A DNA stretch of 64,000 nucleotides from Streptomyces sp. NBC_01451 (GTDB lineage: Bacteria > Actinomycetota > Actinomycetes > Streptomycetales > Streptomycetaceae), in NCBI RefSeq assembly GCF_036227485.1, contig NZ_CP109479.1:2046001-2110000 (forward strand), in the 5' to 3' direction. The translations under genes and the position numbers were made by a program. Under the pieces are notes generated by a model that saw only the letters and a program-made list of their open reading frames with translations, had not been told where the DNA came from and did no database searches. This document shows positions 44,401-52,812 of the stretch, in pieces (position 1 is the first letter of the stretch; the number at the start of each line of letters is the position of its first letter).

Positions 44401-44691
44401 GGTGAGGCTGAAGCCCCGGATGCGGGTGGCGTCGTAGTGGTAGCCGCCGGGGGCCGCGGTGCGGGTGGCGTCACCCCGGGTGTTCTCCGGGCTCCAGGAG
44501 AGCATGCCGAGCGGGACGACGGCGCCGGGGAAGACATCGCCGCCGCCTCTGGTGCCGATGAGCGGATCGACGTACGGAGTGGGGTCCTGGACCAGGGGAT
44601 CCCCGGGTGCCGCCGTCGCCACGGGCGCCGGGGAGAGCGTGGCGAGTGCCAGGGCGGCGGCCGGCAACAGGGACGTACGGCGGACACGCAT
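41407..44691 (-). CDS. Secreted GH92 alpha-mannosidase
   Basis: The 1094-aa protein has a signal peptide (about 1-28, ending ATAAPG) and begins the GH92 region with YVDPLIGTRGGGDVFPGAVVPLGM, the usual N-terminal signature (about 40-63). The catalytic acid is present as Glu652 in LDNEPSVNVPYLY, and PGNDDLGAMSSWYVFAALG supplies the Asp base. The last 330 residues form Ig-like and NPCBM-like beta domains that probably bind carbohydrate. It should remove alpha-linked mannose from mannans or N-glycans outside the cell. GGAGGAGGGG about 7 nt upstream fixes the ATG. Upstream lies the same 12-bp palindrome as in front of the first GH92 gene. Confidence 0.93.
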   Translation of the reverse strand: MRVRRTSLLPAAALALATLSPAPVATAAPGDPLVQDPTPYVDPLIGTRGGGDVFPGAVVPLGMLSWSPENTRGDATRTAAPGGYHYDATRIRGFSLTHMSGTGCAGGSGDIPFFPYAGQVTSSPASDTKDAVYAADFSHADETAEPGHYRVGMASGVTADLTATARTGSARFTYPAGRPASMLIRTANSEVGSTDSTLTIDPAARTVSGSVTSGNFCGHLDPEGRRAYYTLHFTARFDRAFKTTGTWQDDRLSPGSTSAAGGTGGFTADSGRPVAGKGAGGYVEFEPGTGPVGVKVGVSYVSRAGAETNLAAENPPARSFTSVRHAARLAWRDRLAAIKVGGGTEAERTTFYTALYHSLLHPNVISDADRRYRGADGRVHLVRASHDHQYGTFSGWDVYRSQVQLLTLLDPGAGSDIAQSLYELARQNGGLWDRWLHGASGTHVMNGDPSPASLAGIRAFGGSRFDLRGALDSLLRAATAPTRQDLSPVGRPVLSVGQRPSLDKYLARHYMPSVSNAWGGAAETLEMSGADFALAELARAAGRTRTADSLMKRAQWWQNTFNIAAHRSGGYITDRKADGSWVPGFTPATGNGFVEGTAAQYTWMVPHNPAGLFAAMGGTATAVDRLDAFFHHADGTWALTGSGGEKSELDNEPSVNVPYLYAYAGAPHRTQETVRAAMTRLWSTRPDGIPGNDDLGAMSSWYVFAALGMYPQVPSRAELVLASPLFPRIEINRPYNDISIRAQGAAADAPYVRSLAVNGRTSDRPWLPASFVRRGGTLDYTLAATPDPTWGTAPSDAPPSFRAGEQPYQIGVGPTTATLAPGGSAEVDIRALSLTGAATPGPEVRFEVETPVGVTATPASGTVVDGTRRITLTAQPAAEQGFHEARIKVTSTETAYEQPIALTVAAPGSLLAAYNNTGISDDTGDHTEADYDGGGRSYSRQALTAAGLPPGTRGRLASGPTFTWPSSPPGRPDNASATSQSIRLQAPAAQLSFIGSAVFGDRRTRATVTYTDGTTDTVDLALTDWTLGGGTGTVRYGNEVVARTAYRNVSGAGRDPVPTYVFATSPFQAPAGRRIASVRLPADTDLHIFTLGTA

Positions 44692-44907
44692 GACGCGGCC
44701 CCTCCTCCTTCGGACGGGTCGCGCACCACAGGTCGCACAAGCCGCGGGGACAGTGACGTCCGCCAGCGGTACCACGGGAGGCCGAGTGCCGGTGCGGGGA
44801 CGCGCACGCCGGTCACGCGTGCGGGGTACCGCGGCCACCCCGGTGGGGCAGGCAACCGGTTTGACGGTGCCGTCCGTTGGGGCGATGGAGTGATCATCGA
44901 ACCGCTG
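44692..44907 (-). other. Untranslated leader of the second GH92 gene
   Basis: This 216-bp stretch separates the operator from the GH92 start codon. No gene is supported; in-frame codons upstream of ATG 44691 give an Arg/Pro-rich sequence without a signal peptide. Confidence 0.4.
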
Positions 44908-44919
44908 GACAACGTTGTC
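44908..44919. promoter_or_regulatory. Palindromic operator of the second GH92 gene
   Basis: GACAACGTTGTC, identical to the site at 37432-37443, lies 217 bp before the second GH92 start and is flanked by GG on the left in the same way as the first by TG. Two perfect 12-bp copies upstream of the only two GH92 genes suggest one shared repressor. Confidence 0.7.
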
Positions 44920-44981
44920 TCCCGTCGGTCACCTCCCGGACGCACTCCACCCGGGCCTCATCCCCCGTGCCGGCCCGGCTC

Positions 44982-45014
44982 GCGGACCCGGTGGGTATCG
45001 ACCACCGGGTCCGC
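44982..45014 (-). terminator. Terminator of the LPMO gene
   Basis: A 13-bp perfect stem (44982-44994 with 45002-45014) with a 7-nt loop lies 61 bp after the LPMO stop. Confidence 0.7.
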
Positions 45015-45074
45015 CCTGAGCGGTCTCGCACCCGCTGGAACACGAGCTGATCCCGAATGTGCGGCCCCGCGCGT

Positions 45075-46175
45075 CTAACCGACCCGGCAGGGCAGGGTAG
45101 TTGCCGTATCACCCCCGGTACCGCGGACGACGTACCCGAACGTCGTGGTCCTGCCGGGATCGAGCGAGCCGTTCCAGTTGGCGTTGTGGACCATCACCGC
45201 CTGGCCGTTGTAGGTCGCGTTGCCGTTCCAGAGGCTGTCCACCGTCTGGCCCGCCGGGAGTGTCCAGTCGACCATCCAGCCGAGCATCGGCACGGTCCCG
45301 GAGTTGGTGACGGTCACCTCGGACTGGTAGCCGCCGTTCCAGCTGCCCGTCGTACGGCGGCTGGCGGTGCACGCGCCGGGCGGGGGCTCGGTGGGCGGGT
45401 TGCCGGGGTCCTTGATGCCCGTCACCTCACCGTTTCCGCCGTCGAAGACGACGTCGGAGCAGGAGTAGAAGGTCTCCGCGCTGTCGGAACGCTGCCACAC
45501 CATGTAGATGAGGTGACGCCCGGACTTGTTCGCCGGAAGCGTGCCGTTCCAGGAGTAGTTGGCCTCGACGTTGCCCGGGGTGCCGTTGAGCGGCGGGTGG
45601 TCGACGCTCAGGAACGGCTGGGACTCGATCGCGTCCCAGGTGAGCGTCTTGGTCGGGTCGAAGCCGTCCTTGGTGATGTAGACGTAGAACCAACCCGGGT
45701 GTGCCGCCCACGCGTTGTACGAGAAGTCGACGTTGGCGCCCGAGGTGAGGTGGGTCAACGGCCAGTCGGCGCTGGGGGTGTTGAACCCGGTGAAGTTGGT
45801 GTTGCCGCCGCTGCACAGCTGGCCGTCGGGGACGAAGCCCCGGGTGCGGCCGGCGCCGTCCGAGCGCAGCACCGAGAACCAGTTGTAGAACGGGGTGGTT
45901 CCGCTGACCTGTTGTGCCGTCTTGCAGGCCGGGTTGATCGCCTTGATCTCGCCGGTGTCCGTGAGGGCGTCCTGCCAGCACAGGAAGGTACGGCTGCCGG
46001 GTTTCATCGGGGTGCCGTGGGCCTCCGCGTCGCCGCCCGCCGTGACGACCAGGCCGAGTGCCGGGATCGCGGTGAGCAGGGCCAGGAGGACGAGGAAGAG
46101 GGCTCTGCCCCGGGTGGGCAGCGGTAATCGGCGTGAGGTCCGGGGGGAGGATGGGGACATTGATGTCAGGGCCAT
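45075..46175 (-). CDS. AA10 lytic polysaccharide monooxygenase with CBM2
   Basis: The 366-aa secreted copper enzyme oxidatively cleaves crystalline polysaccharide. The signal peptide ends at AEA, so mature protein starts with His53, the first residue of the copper-binding histidine brace (HGTPMKPGSR). The second ligand is His159 in NAWAAHPGW. The catalytic domain (53-250) closely resembles cellulose-active, C1-oxidising CelS2 of S. coelicolor as remembered, including the closing CSDVVFDGGNGEVTGI. A Pro-rich linker leads to a CBM2 (about 270-366; SWNGGYQSEVTVTNSG). GGAG 8 nt upstream supports ATG 46175. A CebR box lies in its promoter region. Confidence 0.93.
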   Translation of the reverse strand: MALTSMSPSSPRTSRRLPLPTRGRALFLVLLALLTAIPALGLVVTAGGDAEAHGTPMKPGSRTFLCWQDALTDTGEIKAINPACKTAQQVSGTTPFYNWFSVLRSDGAGRTRGFVPDGQLCSGGNTNFTGFNTPSADWPLTHLTSGANVDFSYNAWAAHPGWFYVYITKDGFDPTKTLTWDAIESQPFLSVDHPPLNGTPGNVEANYSWNGTLPANKSGRHLIYMVWQRSDSAETFYSCSDVVFDGGNGEVTGIKDPGNPPTEPPPGACTASRRTTGSWNGGYQSEVTVTNSGTVPMLGWMVDWTLPAGQTVDSLWNGNATYNGQAVMVHNANWNGSLDPGRTTTFGYVVRGTGGDTATTLPCRVG

Positions 46176-46312
46176 GTCATGTGCTCCTTCAGTCGTACGC
46201 GATGCGCCGTACGTCGTGCGGACGTACGGAACGTCCGGGTGAAGGGGCGCGCCCGGCTGAGGGCGCGCGTGATGCGCGATGCGCGCGGGGTGACGCGTGG
46301 GGGGTGGTGAGG
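46176..46312 (-). other. LPMO leader region
   Basis: This stretch lies between the LPMO start and the CebR-type boxes. It is GC-rich with repeated GCGCG and CGTACG runs. No gene is supported. Confidence 0.35.
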
Positions 46313-46313
46313 T

Positions 46314-46326
46314 GGGAGCGGCTCCC
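46314..46326. promoter_or_regulatory. Second, imperfect CebR-like box
   Basis: GGGAGCGGCTCCC is the CebR palindrome with one extra central G. It lies 27 bp from the perfect box and may be an accessory or decayed site. Confidence 0.45.
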
Positions 46327-46352
46327 GCTTACGGGTTCCGGTCCGCTCGGTG

Positions 46353-46366
46353 TGGGAGCGCTCCCA
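46353..46366. promoter_or_regulatory. CebR operator
   Basis: TGGGAGCGCTCCCA is a perfect match to the known 14-bp CebR box of the Streptomyces cellobiose/cellulose regulon. It lies 178 bp upstream of the LPMO start codon. Confidence 0.85.
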
Positions 46367-46629
46367 CCTCACCCTCCCTTGAAGCTAGCGCCGCGCGGTG
46401 CCGTTGTAAACGCCTGACGCACATGGACCGCACCCGGAAGGATGCGGCCCTCGCGAATCCTGAAGCCGAAGGCGGGAGTTCAGGGAGGAGTTCAGGGACA
46501 GGGGTTGAGCGCGGGGGTCGAGAGCGGGAGTTGAGCGCGGGGGCCGGGGTGCCGCTTCGCCGCCGGTCGTCCACCGGGCTCGCGGAGGTCGCACCCGTCC
46601 CCGGTGGAGCCTCCGCGGTGCGAACCCGG
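46367..46629. other. Gap between CebR box and histidine kinase gene
   Basis: About 260 bp of GC-rich sequence. Open frames here have no ribosome sites or recognisable similarity, and no regulatory motif was identified. Confidence 0.3.
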
Positions 46630-48135
46630 TCACCTCCGCAGGGGTGTCCGGAGTTCAGGGCGCGACGTCGCCACCGGCGCCACTCTCGCGGTGGGCAGTT
46701 CGATCGTGAACTCGGTGTGTCCCGGGGTGCTTTCGACGTCGATGGTGCCTCCGTGGGCGGCCACGATGGCCGACACGATGGCGAGGCCGAGGCCCGAGCC
46801 GCCGTCCTGGGGGCCGCTGCGGGCGCGGGAGACGTCCGCTCGGGTGAAGCGTTCGAAGACGGACGGGAGCAGGTGCGGCGGGATGCCCGGGCCGTCGTCG
46901 CGTACCCGGATGACGCACCGCTCGTCCACGACCTCCGCCGAGGCCACCACCGTCGTGCCGGCCGGTGTGTGGACCCGTGCGTTGGCCAGCAGGTTGGCCA
47001 CCACCTGGTGCAGCCGGGCCTCGTCGCCGACGACCAGCGCCGGGGAGTCGAGGAGCAGCGCCAGCTGCCAGTGGTGGTCCTCCCCCGCGGCCCGCGCGTC
47101 CCACACCGACTCGGCGACCACCGCCGCGAGATCCACCTCGTCCGACTGCAACGGCCGCCCCTCGTCGAGACGGGCGAGCAGCAGCAGGTCCTCCACCAGC
47201 CCCGTCATCCGCGCCGACTCCGCCGACACGCGCCGCCAGGCCAGCGTCGGCTCGATCCGCTGCGTACCCCGGTTCATGAGTTCCGCGTATCCGGCGATCG
47301 ACGCGAGCGGGGTGCGGAGTTCATGGCTGGCGTCGGACAGGAAGCGCCGCATGCGTTCCTCGCCGGCCTGGCGTTCGGCGAGGGACGACTCGACGTGGTC
47401 GATCATCCGGTTGAGGGCGGCGCCGACCTGGCCGGCCTCGCTCTGCGGGTCGGTGTCGCGTTCCGGGACGCGGGTGAGGCCGACGACCACGCCCCGGCCC
47501 AGCGGTGCGCGCGAGACCTCGACCGCGGTGGCGGCGACCCGGCCCAGGGGCCGCAGTTGGCGCCGTATGACGACAGCGCAGACACAGCCCGCGACCGTCA
47601 GTCCGACCACGGCGACCGCGGCCTCGACGACGACCAGGCCGCGGATCATGGTCTGGACGTCGTCCATCGGCAGCCCGGTCAGCACGCGGACCCCGTTGTC
47701 GGCGGTGCCGCCGATCGCCGTGATCCGGTAGGTGCCGAGGCCCGGCACGGTACGGGTGTGCATCGAGCCGTCGGCCTTGATGCCGACGAGTGCCGCCCGC
47801 TGGGCGGGGGTCAGGTCCTGGGGCGCCGCGTCCTGGGTGACGACCTGGGCGGTGAGCAGGGTGCCGTCGGCGGCGAGCCGGGCGGCCAGGGTGCCGGCGG
47901 GCTGGCCGCTCTCGTTGAGGAAGCCGAGGTTGGACTCCAGTTCGGGGTGGAGCGCGGCGCCGCCCTGGCTGCGCGCGACGGCGTTGGCCACGCGGTCGTC
48001 GAGGCTGCCCAGGAGGTACTTGTGCTGGGCGAAGATGGTGGTGACCGCCATGGCGGCGCACACGACGGCCAGGGTGACCCCGATGAAGAACAGCAGGCGG
48101 GTCCGCAGGGAGCGCCCGCGCAGACGTACGGTCAT
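46630..48135 (-). CDS. Two-component sensor histidine kinase
   Basis: The 501-aa protein has an N-terminal membrane span (about 12-34), an extracytoplasmic sensor of about 130 residues, a second span (about 175-200), HAMP, HisKA and HATPase_c domains. The phosphorylated His lies in FLSDASHELRTPLASIAGYAELM. ATP-site motifs are NLLANARVHTP, VRDDGPGIPP and GSGLGLAIV. The ATG overlaps the stop of the response regulator gene (ATGA, 48132-48135). The stimulus is unknown; the layout is like actinobacterial MprB/TcrY-type sensors. Confidence 0.93.
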   Translation of the reverse strand: MTVRLRGRSLRTRLLFFIGVTLAVVCAAMAVTTIFAQHKYLLGSLDDRVANAVARSQGGAALHPELESNLGFLNESGQPAGTLAARLAADGTLLTAQVVTQDAAPQDLTPAQRAALVGIKADGSMHTRTVPGLGTYRITAIGGTADNGVRVLTGLPMDDVQTMIRGLVVVEAAVAVVGLTVAGCVCAVVIRRQLRPLGRVAATAVEVSRAPLGRGVVVGLTRVPERDTDPQSEAGQVGAALNRMIDHVESSLAERQAGEERMRRFLSDASHELRTPLASIAGYAELMNRGTQRIEPTLAWRRVSAESARMTGLVEDLLLLARLDEGRPLQSDEVDLAAVVAESVWDARAAGEDHHWQLALLLDSPALVVGDEARLHQVVANLLANARVHTPAGTTVVASAEVVDERCVIRVRDDGPGIPPHLLPSVFERFTRADVSRARSGPQDGGSGLGLAIVSAIVAAHGGTIDVESTPGHTEFTIELPTARVAPVATSRPELRTPLRR

Positions 48136-48857
48136 CTCCCGCTCTCCCCCGCCCGGATCGCGTACCCGAGTCCGCGCACGGTGTGGATCATCGGCGCCCG
48201 CCCCTTGTCGATCTTGCGGCGCAGGCTGGAGATGTACACCTCGACGAGGTTGTCGCCGCTGTCGAAGCAGCTGGACCACACCCGGTCGAGGATCTGCGCC
48301 TTGCTGAGCACCTGGCGCGGATGGCCCATCAGCAGGCTGAGCAGGTCGAACTCCTTGGCGGTGAGCTGGACGGGCGTACCGTCACGGTGCACCTCGCGGG
48401 ACTCCTCGGTGATCACGAGGTCGCCGAGGACGCGTACGGAGTCGTCGGTGCGTGTCTGTTCGGCGCCGCACCGGCGCAGCAGTCCGCGCAGCCGCAGCAC
48501 GACCTCCTCCAGGGAGAACGGCTTGGTGACGTAGTCGTCGGCGCCCGCCTCCAGTCCGTCGAGACGGTGTTCGAGGGCGTCGCGGGCGGTGAGCATGAGG
48601 ACGGGCAGCCGCGGGCTCTCGTACCGCAGCCTGCGGAGCACCTGGAGGCCGTCGAGGTCGGGCAGCATGCCGTCGAGGACGACCGCGTGCGGGGCCGAGG
48701 AGCGGGCGATCCGCAGCGCGCTCTCGCCGTCGGCGGCGGGGTAGGGCCGCCAGCCCGCCTCGGTGACGGCCACGCACAACAGTTCCGTGAGCGCCGGTTC
48801 GTCGTCGACGATCAGCACACGGACGTGACCGCCGCGAACCCCAGAAGTGCCAGACAT
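48132..48857 (-). CDS. OmpR/PhoB-family response regulator
   Basis: The 241-aa protein has a receiver (about 12-125) with acidic pair in VLIVDDEPALTELL, phospho-acceptor Asp in VVLDGMLPDLDG and Lys in DDYVTKPFSLEE. A winged-helix DNA-binding domain (about 145-235) has LTAKEFDLLSLLMGHPRQVLS. It is cotranslated with the sensor kinase. ATG 48857 is used; a GTG just before the VLIVDDEP motif could also serve. It is divergent from the first giant subtilase across 234 bp, so that gene is a plausible but unproven target. Confidence 0.92.
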   Translation of the reverse strand: MSGTSGVRGGHVRVLIVDDEPALTELLCVAVTEAGWRPYPAADGESALRIARSSAPHAVVLDGMLPDLDGLQVLRRLRYESPRLPVLMLTARDALEHRLDGLEAGADDYVTKPFSLEEVVLRLRGLLRRCGAEQTRTDDSVRVLGDLVITEESREVHRDGTPVQLTAKEFDLLSLLMGHPRQVLSKAQILDRVWSSCFDSGDNLVEVYISSLRRKIDKGRAPMIHTVRGLGYAIRAGESGR

Positions 48858-48968
48858 GTACGAATCGTGTCCCGGTTTCCTGGGGGAACCCTGTGTTCAA
48901 GCTGGGCGGCGGCCGTGGGACGCCTTCCCGGGGGCCTCGGACGCGGTCAACTGCCGTGACCGAAGGGG

Positions 48969-49005
48969 GCATTGGCACTCCCCGGCCACAGGAATCCCTT
49001 GAGTC
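48969..49005. repeat. Conserved promoter-region block, copy 1
   Basis: This 37-bp block is identical to 53898-53934 and lies about 90 bp before the first subtilase gene. It begins GCATTGGCACTCC and ends CCCTTGAGTC. Flanking sequence to the start codon is also similar between copies but less so, suggesting selection on this block. Confidence 0.75.
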
Positions 49006-49091
49006 CCTTTGCGCACTGCACGCACTCTGATCACTGGCTTCCGCTCCACGAGGGCGGAGGCGTTTCAGCGTTCAGGGGAGGACGTCCACAC

Positions 49092-52000
49092 ATGCGAAGA
49101 CTCCACGCCCTTTGGGCCGTGGCAGGAGCGGCCGGGCTGCTCGCCGGGGCGGTCACGCCCGCGGCGGCAGGTCCCGTGTCCCCGACCATCGAACCGGGCA
49201 GCACGCAGACACCGCACACCGACACCCAGACCGTCACCCTCATCACCGGCGACACGGTCTCCGTCACCACCGGGCCCGACGGCAGATCCGCCGTCGAGGT
49301 CGAGCGCGGCAAGGGCCGTGAGACGGCCACCTTCCTCTCCAGCGAGAAGAACGGCGAGGTCAGCGTCCTGCCGGCGGACGCGATCCCGCTGGTCCGGGCG
49401 GGCCGCCTCGACCCGGCCCTGTTCAACGTCACCCAGCTGGTCAAGCAGGGTTACGCGGACTCGAAGACCGGCACCACGCCGGTGATCGCGACGTACAGGA
49501 GCGGCAGCGTGACCCCCGAGGGCGCGCGCCGGACGCTCAAGCTGCCGGCGATCGACGGGGCCGCGCTGAGCGCGAGGAAGTCGACCTCGTTCTGGGCCGA
49601 CATCGCTCCCGCACTCGGCACCGAGCCCACCACGAAGGCCGCGAAGCAGCTCGGCGAGGGCATCGACAAGCTCTGGCTCGACGGCAAGGTGCAGGCGTCC
49701 CTCGACGTCAGCGTGCCGCAGATCGGCGCACCCGAGGTGTGGAGGTCGGGCTACGACGGCAAGGGCGTCAAGGTCGCCGTCCTGGACACCGGCGTGGACA
49801 CCGGTCACCCGGATCTGGCCGGGAAGATCGCCGAGACACAGACCTTCGTGCCGGGCGAGACGGTGCAGGACGGTCACGGCCACGGCACCCATGTGGCGTC
49901 CACGATCGTCGGCTCCGGCGCGGCCTCGGACGGCAAACGCAAGGGCGTCGCCCCGGGCGCCGAGCTGTTCGTCGGCAAGGTGCTCGACAACACCGGCCAC
50001 GGCCAGGACTCGTGGATCATCGCGGGCATGGACTGGGCGGCCCGCTCCGGGGCGAAGATCGTGTCGATGTCGCTGGGCGGTGACGCCACCGGGCCCTCCG
50101 ACATCCTGAGCGAGACCGTCGACGAGCTGTCCGAGTCCACCGGCACCCTCTTCGTGATCGCTGCGGGCAACTCCGGTCCGGCCGAGCAGACCGTCGGCAC
50201 CCCGGGCATCGCCGACTCGGCGCTGACGGTCGGCGCCGTCGACAAGTCCGACAGACTGGCCTACTTCTCCAGCCGGGGCCCGCGCGTCGGCGACTACGCG
50301 GTCAAGCCGGAGATCACCGCGCCGGGCGCGGGCATCACCGCGGCCCGCGCCGCCGGCACCACCATGGGTACGCCGGTCGACGACTACTACACGACGTCGA
50401 GCGGCACGTCGATGGCCACCCCGCATGTCGCGGGTGCCGCGGCGCTGGTCGCCCAGGCCCACCCCGACTGGACGGGCCGGCAGATCAAGCAGGCGCTGGC
50501 GACCACGGCGAAGACCATGCCGGACGCCGACGTCTTCCAGCAGGGCGACGGCCGCGTCGACGCCGTACGGGCGGTGAATCAGGGCGTCTTCGCGACCCCG
50601 GCACTGAGCTTCGGCAAGTACGAGGAGGCCGACACCGAGGTCGCCGCCAAGGACATCACGTACACCAACACCACGGACAAAGCGGTGGAGTTGAAGGTGT
50701 CCTCGTCACTGCGCGACGCCGCGCCGAACGCGGACACGGTCACCGTCCCGGCGAAGGGCACCGCCACCGTCGCGGTCACGGTCGACCCGGCCAAGGAGGC
50801 GACGGGCCGGTACACGGGCCACATCACCGCGAGCGCCGACGGTGTCCTCGTCACCACCGCCATCGGCTTCGAGAAGCTGCCGAAGACCTACGACCTGAAG
50901 GTGTCGCTGCTGGGCCGCGACGGCAAGCCGTCCACGGCCGCGTCGCTCTTCATGCTGCAGGAGCTGAACGGCGCGTACGCGGACACCTACGGGTTCCTCG
51001 GCAGCGGCTACACCTTCAAGGTGCCGGCCGGTACGTATTCCATGGCGTCCTGGATCTCCAAGCGGGACGCGGCCGGACTGGAGATCGACACCTCGATCGT
51101 CGGTGATCCCGAGATCGAGGTCGACAAGGACACCGAGGTCGTCCTCGACGCCCGCAAGGCGGTCGAGATCAAGCCGAAGACCAAGGAGGACTCCGAGTTC
51201 CGGGGCTTCAGCACCACCTGGCACCGGGAAGGTCCGGGCACTGGCCTGGGGGTGACCTACAGCCAGGGCTGGTGGACCGACCACGTCTATGTGGCGCCCA
51301 CCGAGCAGGTCACCCAGGGCGTGTTCGAGTTCTCCTCGAAGTTCCGTCTGTACGCCAAGGAGCTGACGGCGAGCGTCACCGGCCCGGAGAAGTACGCGCT
51401 GCCCCTCGACTACGCGCAGACGTACAGCGGCCTCCCCGTGAAGGTCAGCGGTGATCACACGGTGCGGGCGGTGGACGCGGGCGCCGGAGCCGCGGCCGAC
51501 TTCAAGGGACTCGACGTCAAGGGCAAGGTGGCGGTCGTCCACGTGGGCGCCGGCAAGAGGGCGGACGAGGCGCTGGCCAACGCGACGGCGGCCGGGGCCG
51601 GTTACGTCCTCGCCTACCAGGAGAAGCCCGGGTACTGGCTGGGCTCCGTGCAGAGCATGACCATCCCGCTGATGCTCGCCACCGGCGAGGACGGCGCGAA
51701 GCTCGGCGCCCTGCTGAAGAGCGGGAAGAAGGTCAAGCTGAAGCTGGCCGGCACGCCGGTCAGTCCGTACGTGTACAGCGTGATGTTCCCGCAGGTGGGG
51801 GGCGTCTCGGCCAACCAGACGTACAACCTGAACAGCTCCAACACGGTGAAGCAGACGGTTCGCTACCTCGGGGCCCGGGCCGGTGATGTCGGCAAGGACG
51901 CCGTGTACCGGTACCGCCCCTGGCAGTCGGCCGACATCGCGACCACCAACAACGTACAGCTCGGCACAGAGCGCACCGAGTACTACAACGTCTCCGACAC

Positions 52001-52754
52001 CCGGATCTGGCACGCCGTCTATCCCAACTGGAAGGCGGCCCAGCCTCAGCGGGGTGTCGTGCGGACCTTCGACAAGGCGGGCAAGCAGCCCGCCGAGGAC
52101 TGGCTGGGCCAGGTCGTCCGCCCGGCGACCGCCCAGCAGTACGGCCTCTCCCAGCGCACCGGTGACAAACTCACCTTCCGCATCCCGGAGTTGAGCGATG
52201 CGACACCGGGCCACTACGGATCCGTGGACAACGTCCTGGACACCGCGAAGGGCAAGCTGTACGCGGACGGGCAGTTGGTCGGCGACACCGCGCTCGGCGG
52301 CTACGGCACCTTCACCGTCCCGGCGGCGAAGTCCTCGTACCGCCTCGTGGTCGACACACAGCGCACGGCCGACTGGGCGGCGTACTCCACCGGAACCCAC
52401 ACCGAATGGTCCTTCGCCTCGGCGCACACGGACCAGCAGACGGCGCTCGGGCTGCTCTCGGTCGACTACGACGTGGCCGGACTCAGCCTCCTCAACAGCG
52501 CCGGGGCCGGACACACGTCGAAGCTCGGCCTCTCCCTCCGGAACCAGTCGGGCGGCGTCACCGCCGGTTCCCTGAAGGCCTGGGTCTCGTACGACGACGG
52601 CACCTCCTGGAAGGAAGTGAAGGTCAAGAACGGCAAGGCGGAGCTCAAGCACCCGAAGAAGAGCGCCGGGTTCGTGTCACTGCGCGTACGGGCCGCCGAC
52701 CGGGACGGCAACACGATCGACCAGACGATCGCACGGGCGTTCGGCCTGAAGTAG
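49092..52754 (+). CDS. Large secreted subtilisin-like (S8) serine peptidase, copy 1
   Basis: The 1220-aa protein has a signal peptide (about 1-28), a propeptide (about 30-200), an S8 catalytic domain (about 215-490) and a C-terminal half of beta-sandwich domains including a PA-like insert (about 790-900). The triad is Asp232 (VAVLDTGVDTGHP), His264 (GHGHGTHVAS) and Ser440 (SGTSMATPHVAG). It degrades extracellular protein; substrate is unknown. The ATG at 49092 follows GGGGAGGA. A paralogue starts 1.27 kb after its stop, with a LuxR-like regulator gene between them. Confidence 0.95.
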   Translation: MRRLHALWAVAGAAGLLAGAVTPAAAGPVSPTIEPGSTQTPHTDTQTVTLITGDTVSVTTGPDGRSAVEVERGKGRETATFLSSEKNGEVSVLPADAIPLVRAGRLDPALFNVTQLVKQGYADSKTGTTPVIATYRSGSVTPEGARRTLKLPAIDGAALSARKSTSFWADIAPALGTEPTTKAAKQLGEGIDKLWLDGKVQASLDVSVPQIGAPEVWRSGYDGKGVKVAVLDTGVDTGHPDLAGKIAETQTFVPGETVQDGHGHGTHVASTIVGSGAASDGKRKGVAPGAELFVGKVLDNTGHGQDSWIIAGMDWAARSGAKIVSMSLGGDATGPSDILSETVDELSESTGTLFVIAAGNSGPAEQTVGTPGIADSALTVGAVDKSDRLAYFSSRGPRVGDYAVKPEITAPGAGITAARAAGTTMGTPVDDYYTTSSGTSMATPHVAGAAALVAQAHPDWTGRQIKQALATTAKTMPDADVFQQGDGRVDAVRAVNQGVFATPALSFGKYEEADTEVAAKDITYTNTTDKAVELKVSSSLRDAAPNADTVTVPAKGTATVAVTVDPAKEATGRYTGHITASADGVLVTTAIGFEKLPKTYDLKVSLLGRDGKPSTAASLFMLQELNGAYADTYGFLGSGYTFKVPAGTYSMASWISKRDAAGLEIDTSIVGDPEIEVDKDTEVVLDARKAVEIKPKTKEDSEFRGFSTTWHREGPGTGLGVTYSQGWWTDHVYVAPTEQVTQGVFEFSSKFRLYAKELTASVTGPEKYALPLDYAQTYSGLPVKVSGDHTVRAVDAGAGAAADFKGLDVKGKVAVVHVGAGKRADEALANATAAGAGYVLAYQEKPGYWLGSVQSMTIPLMLATGEDGAKLGALLKSGKKVKLKLAGTPVSPYVYSVMFPQVGGVSANQTYNLNSSNTVKQTVRYLGARAGDVGKDAVYRYRPWQSADIATTNNVQLGTERTEYYNVSDTRIWHAVYPNWKAAQPQRGVVRTFDKAGKQPAEDWLGQVVRPATAQQYGLSQRTGDKLTFRIPELSDATPGHYGSVDNVLDTAKGKLYADGQLVGDTALGGYGTFTVPAAKSSYRLVVDTQRTADWAAYSTGTHTEWSFASAHTDQQTALGLLSVDYDVAGLSLLNSAGAGHTSKLGLSLRNQSGGVTAGSLKAWVSYDDGTSWKEVKVKNGKAELKHPKKSAGFVSLRVRAADRDGNTIDQTIARAFGLK

Positions 52755-52812
52755 ACGACCTCGGTCAAACATTGCGAAAATCCTTAACAAAGATCGTCTA
52801 ACGTGCCGGGCC

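Noticed and set aside
46385..46633. Small minus-strand proteins in the gap after the histidine kinase
   Set aside because: The translations are Arg/Pro-rich without ribosome sites or similarity, typical of spurious frames in GC-rich DNA.
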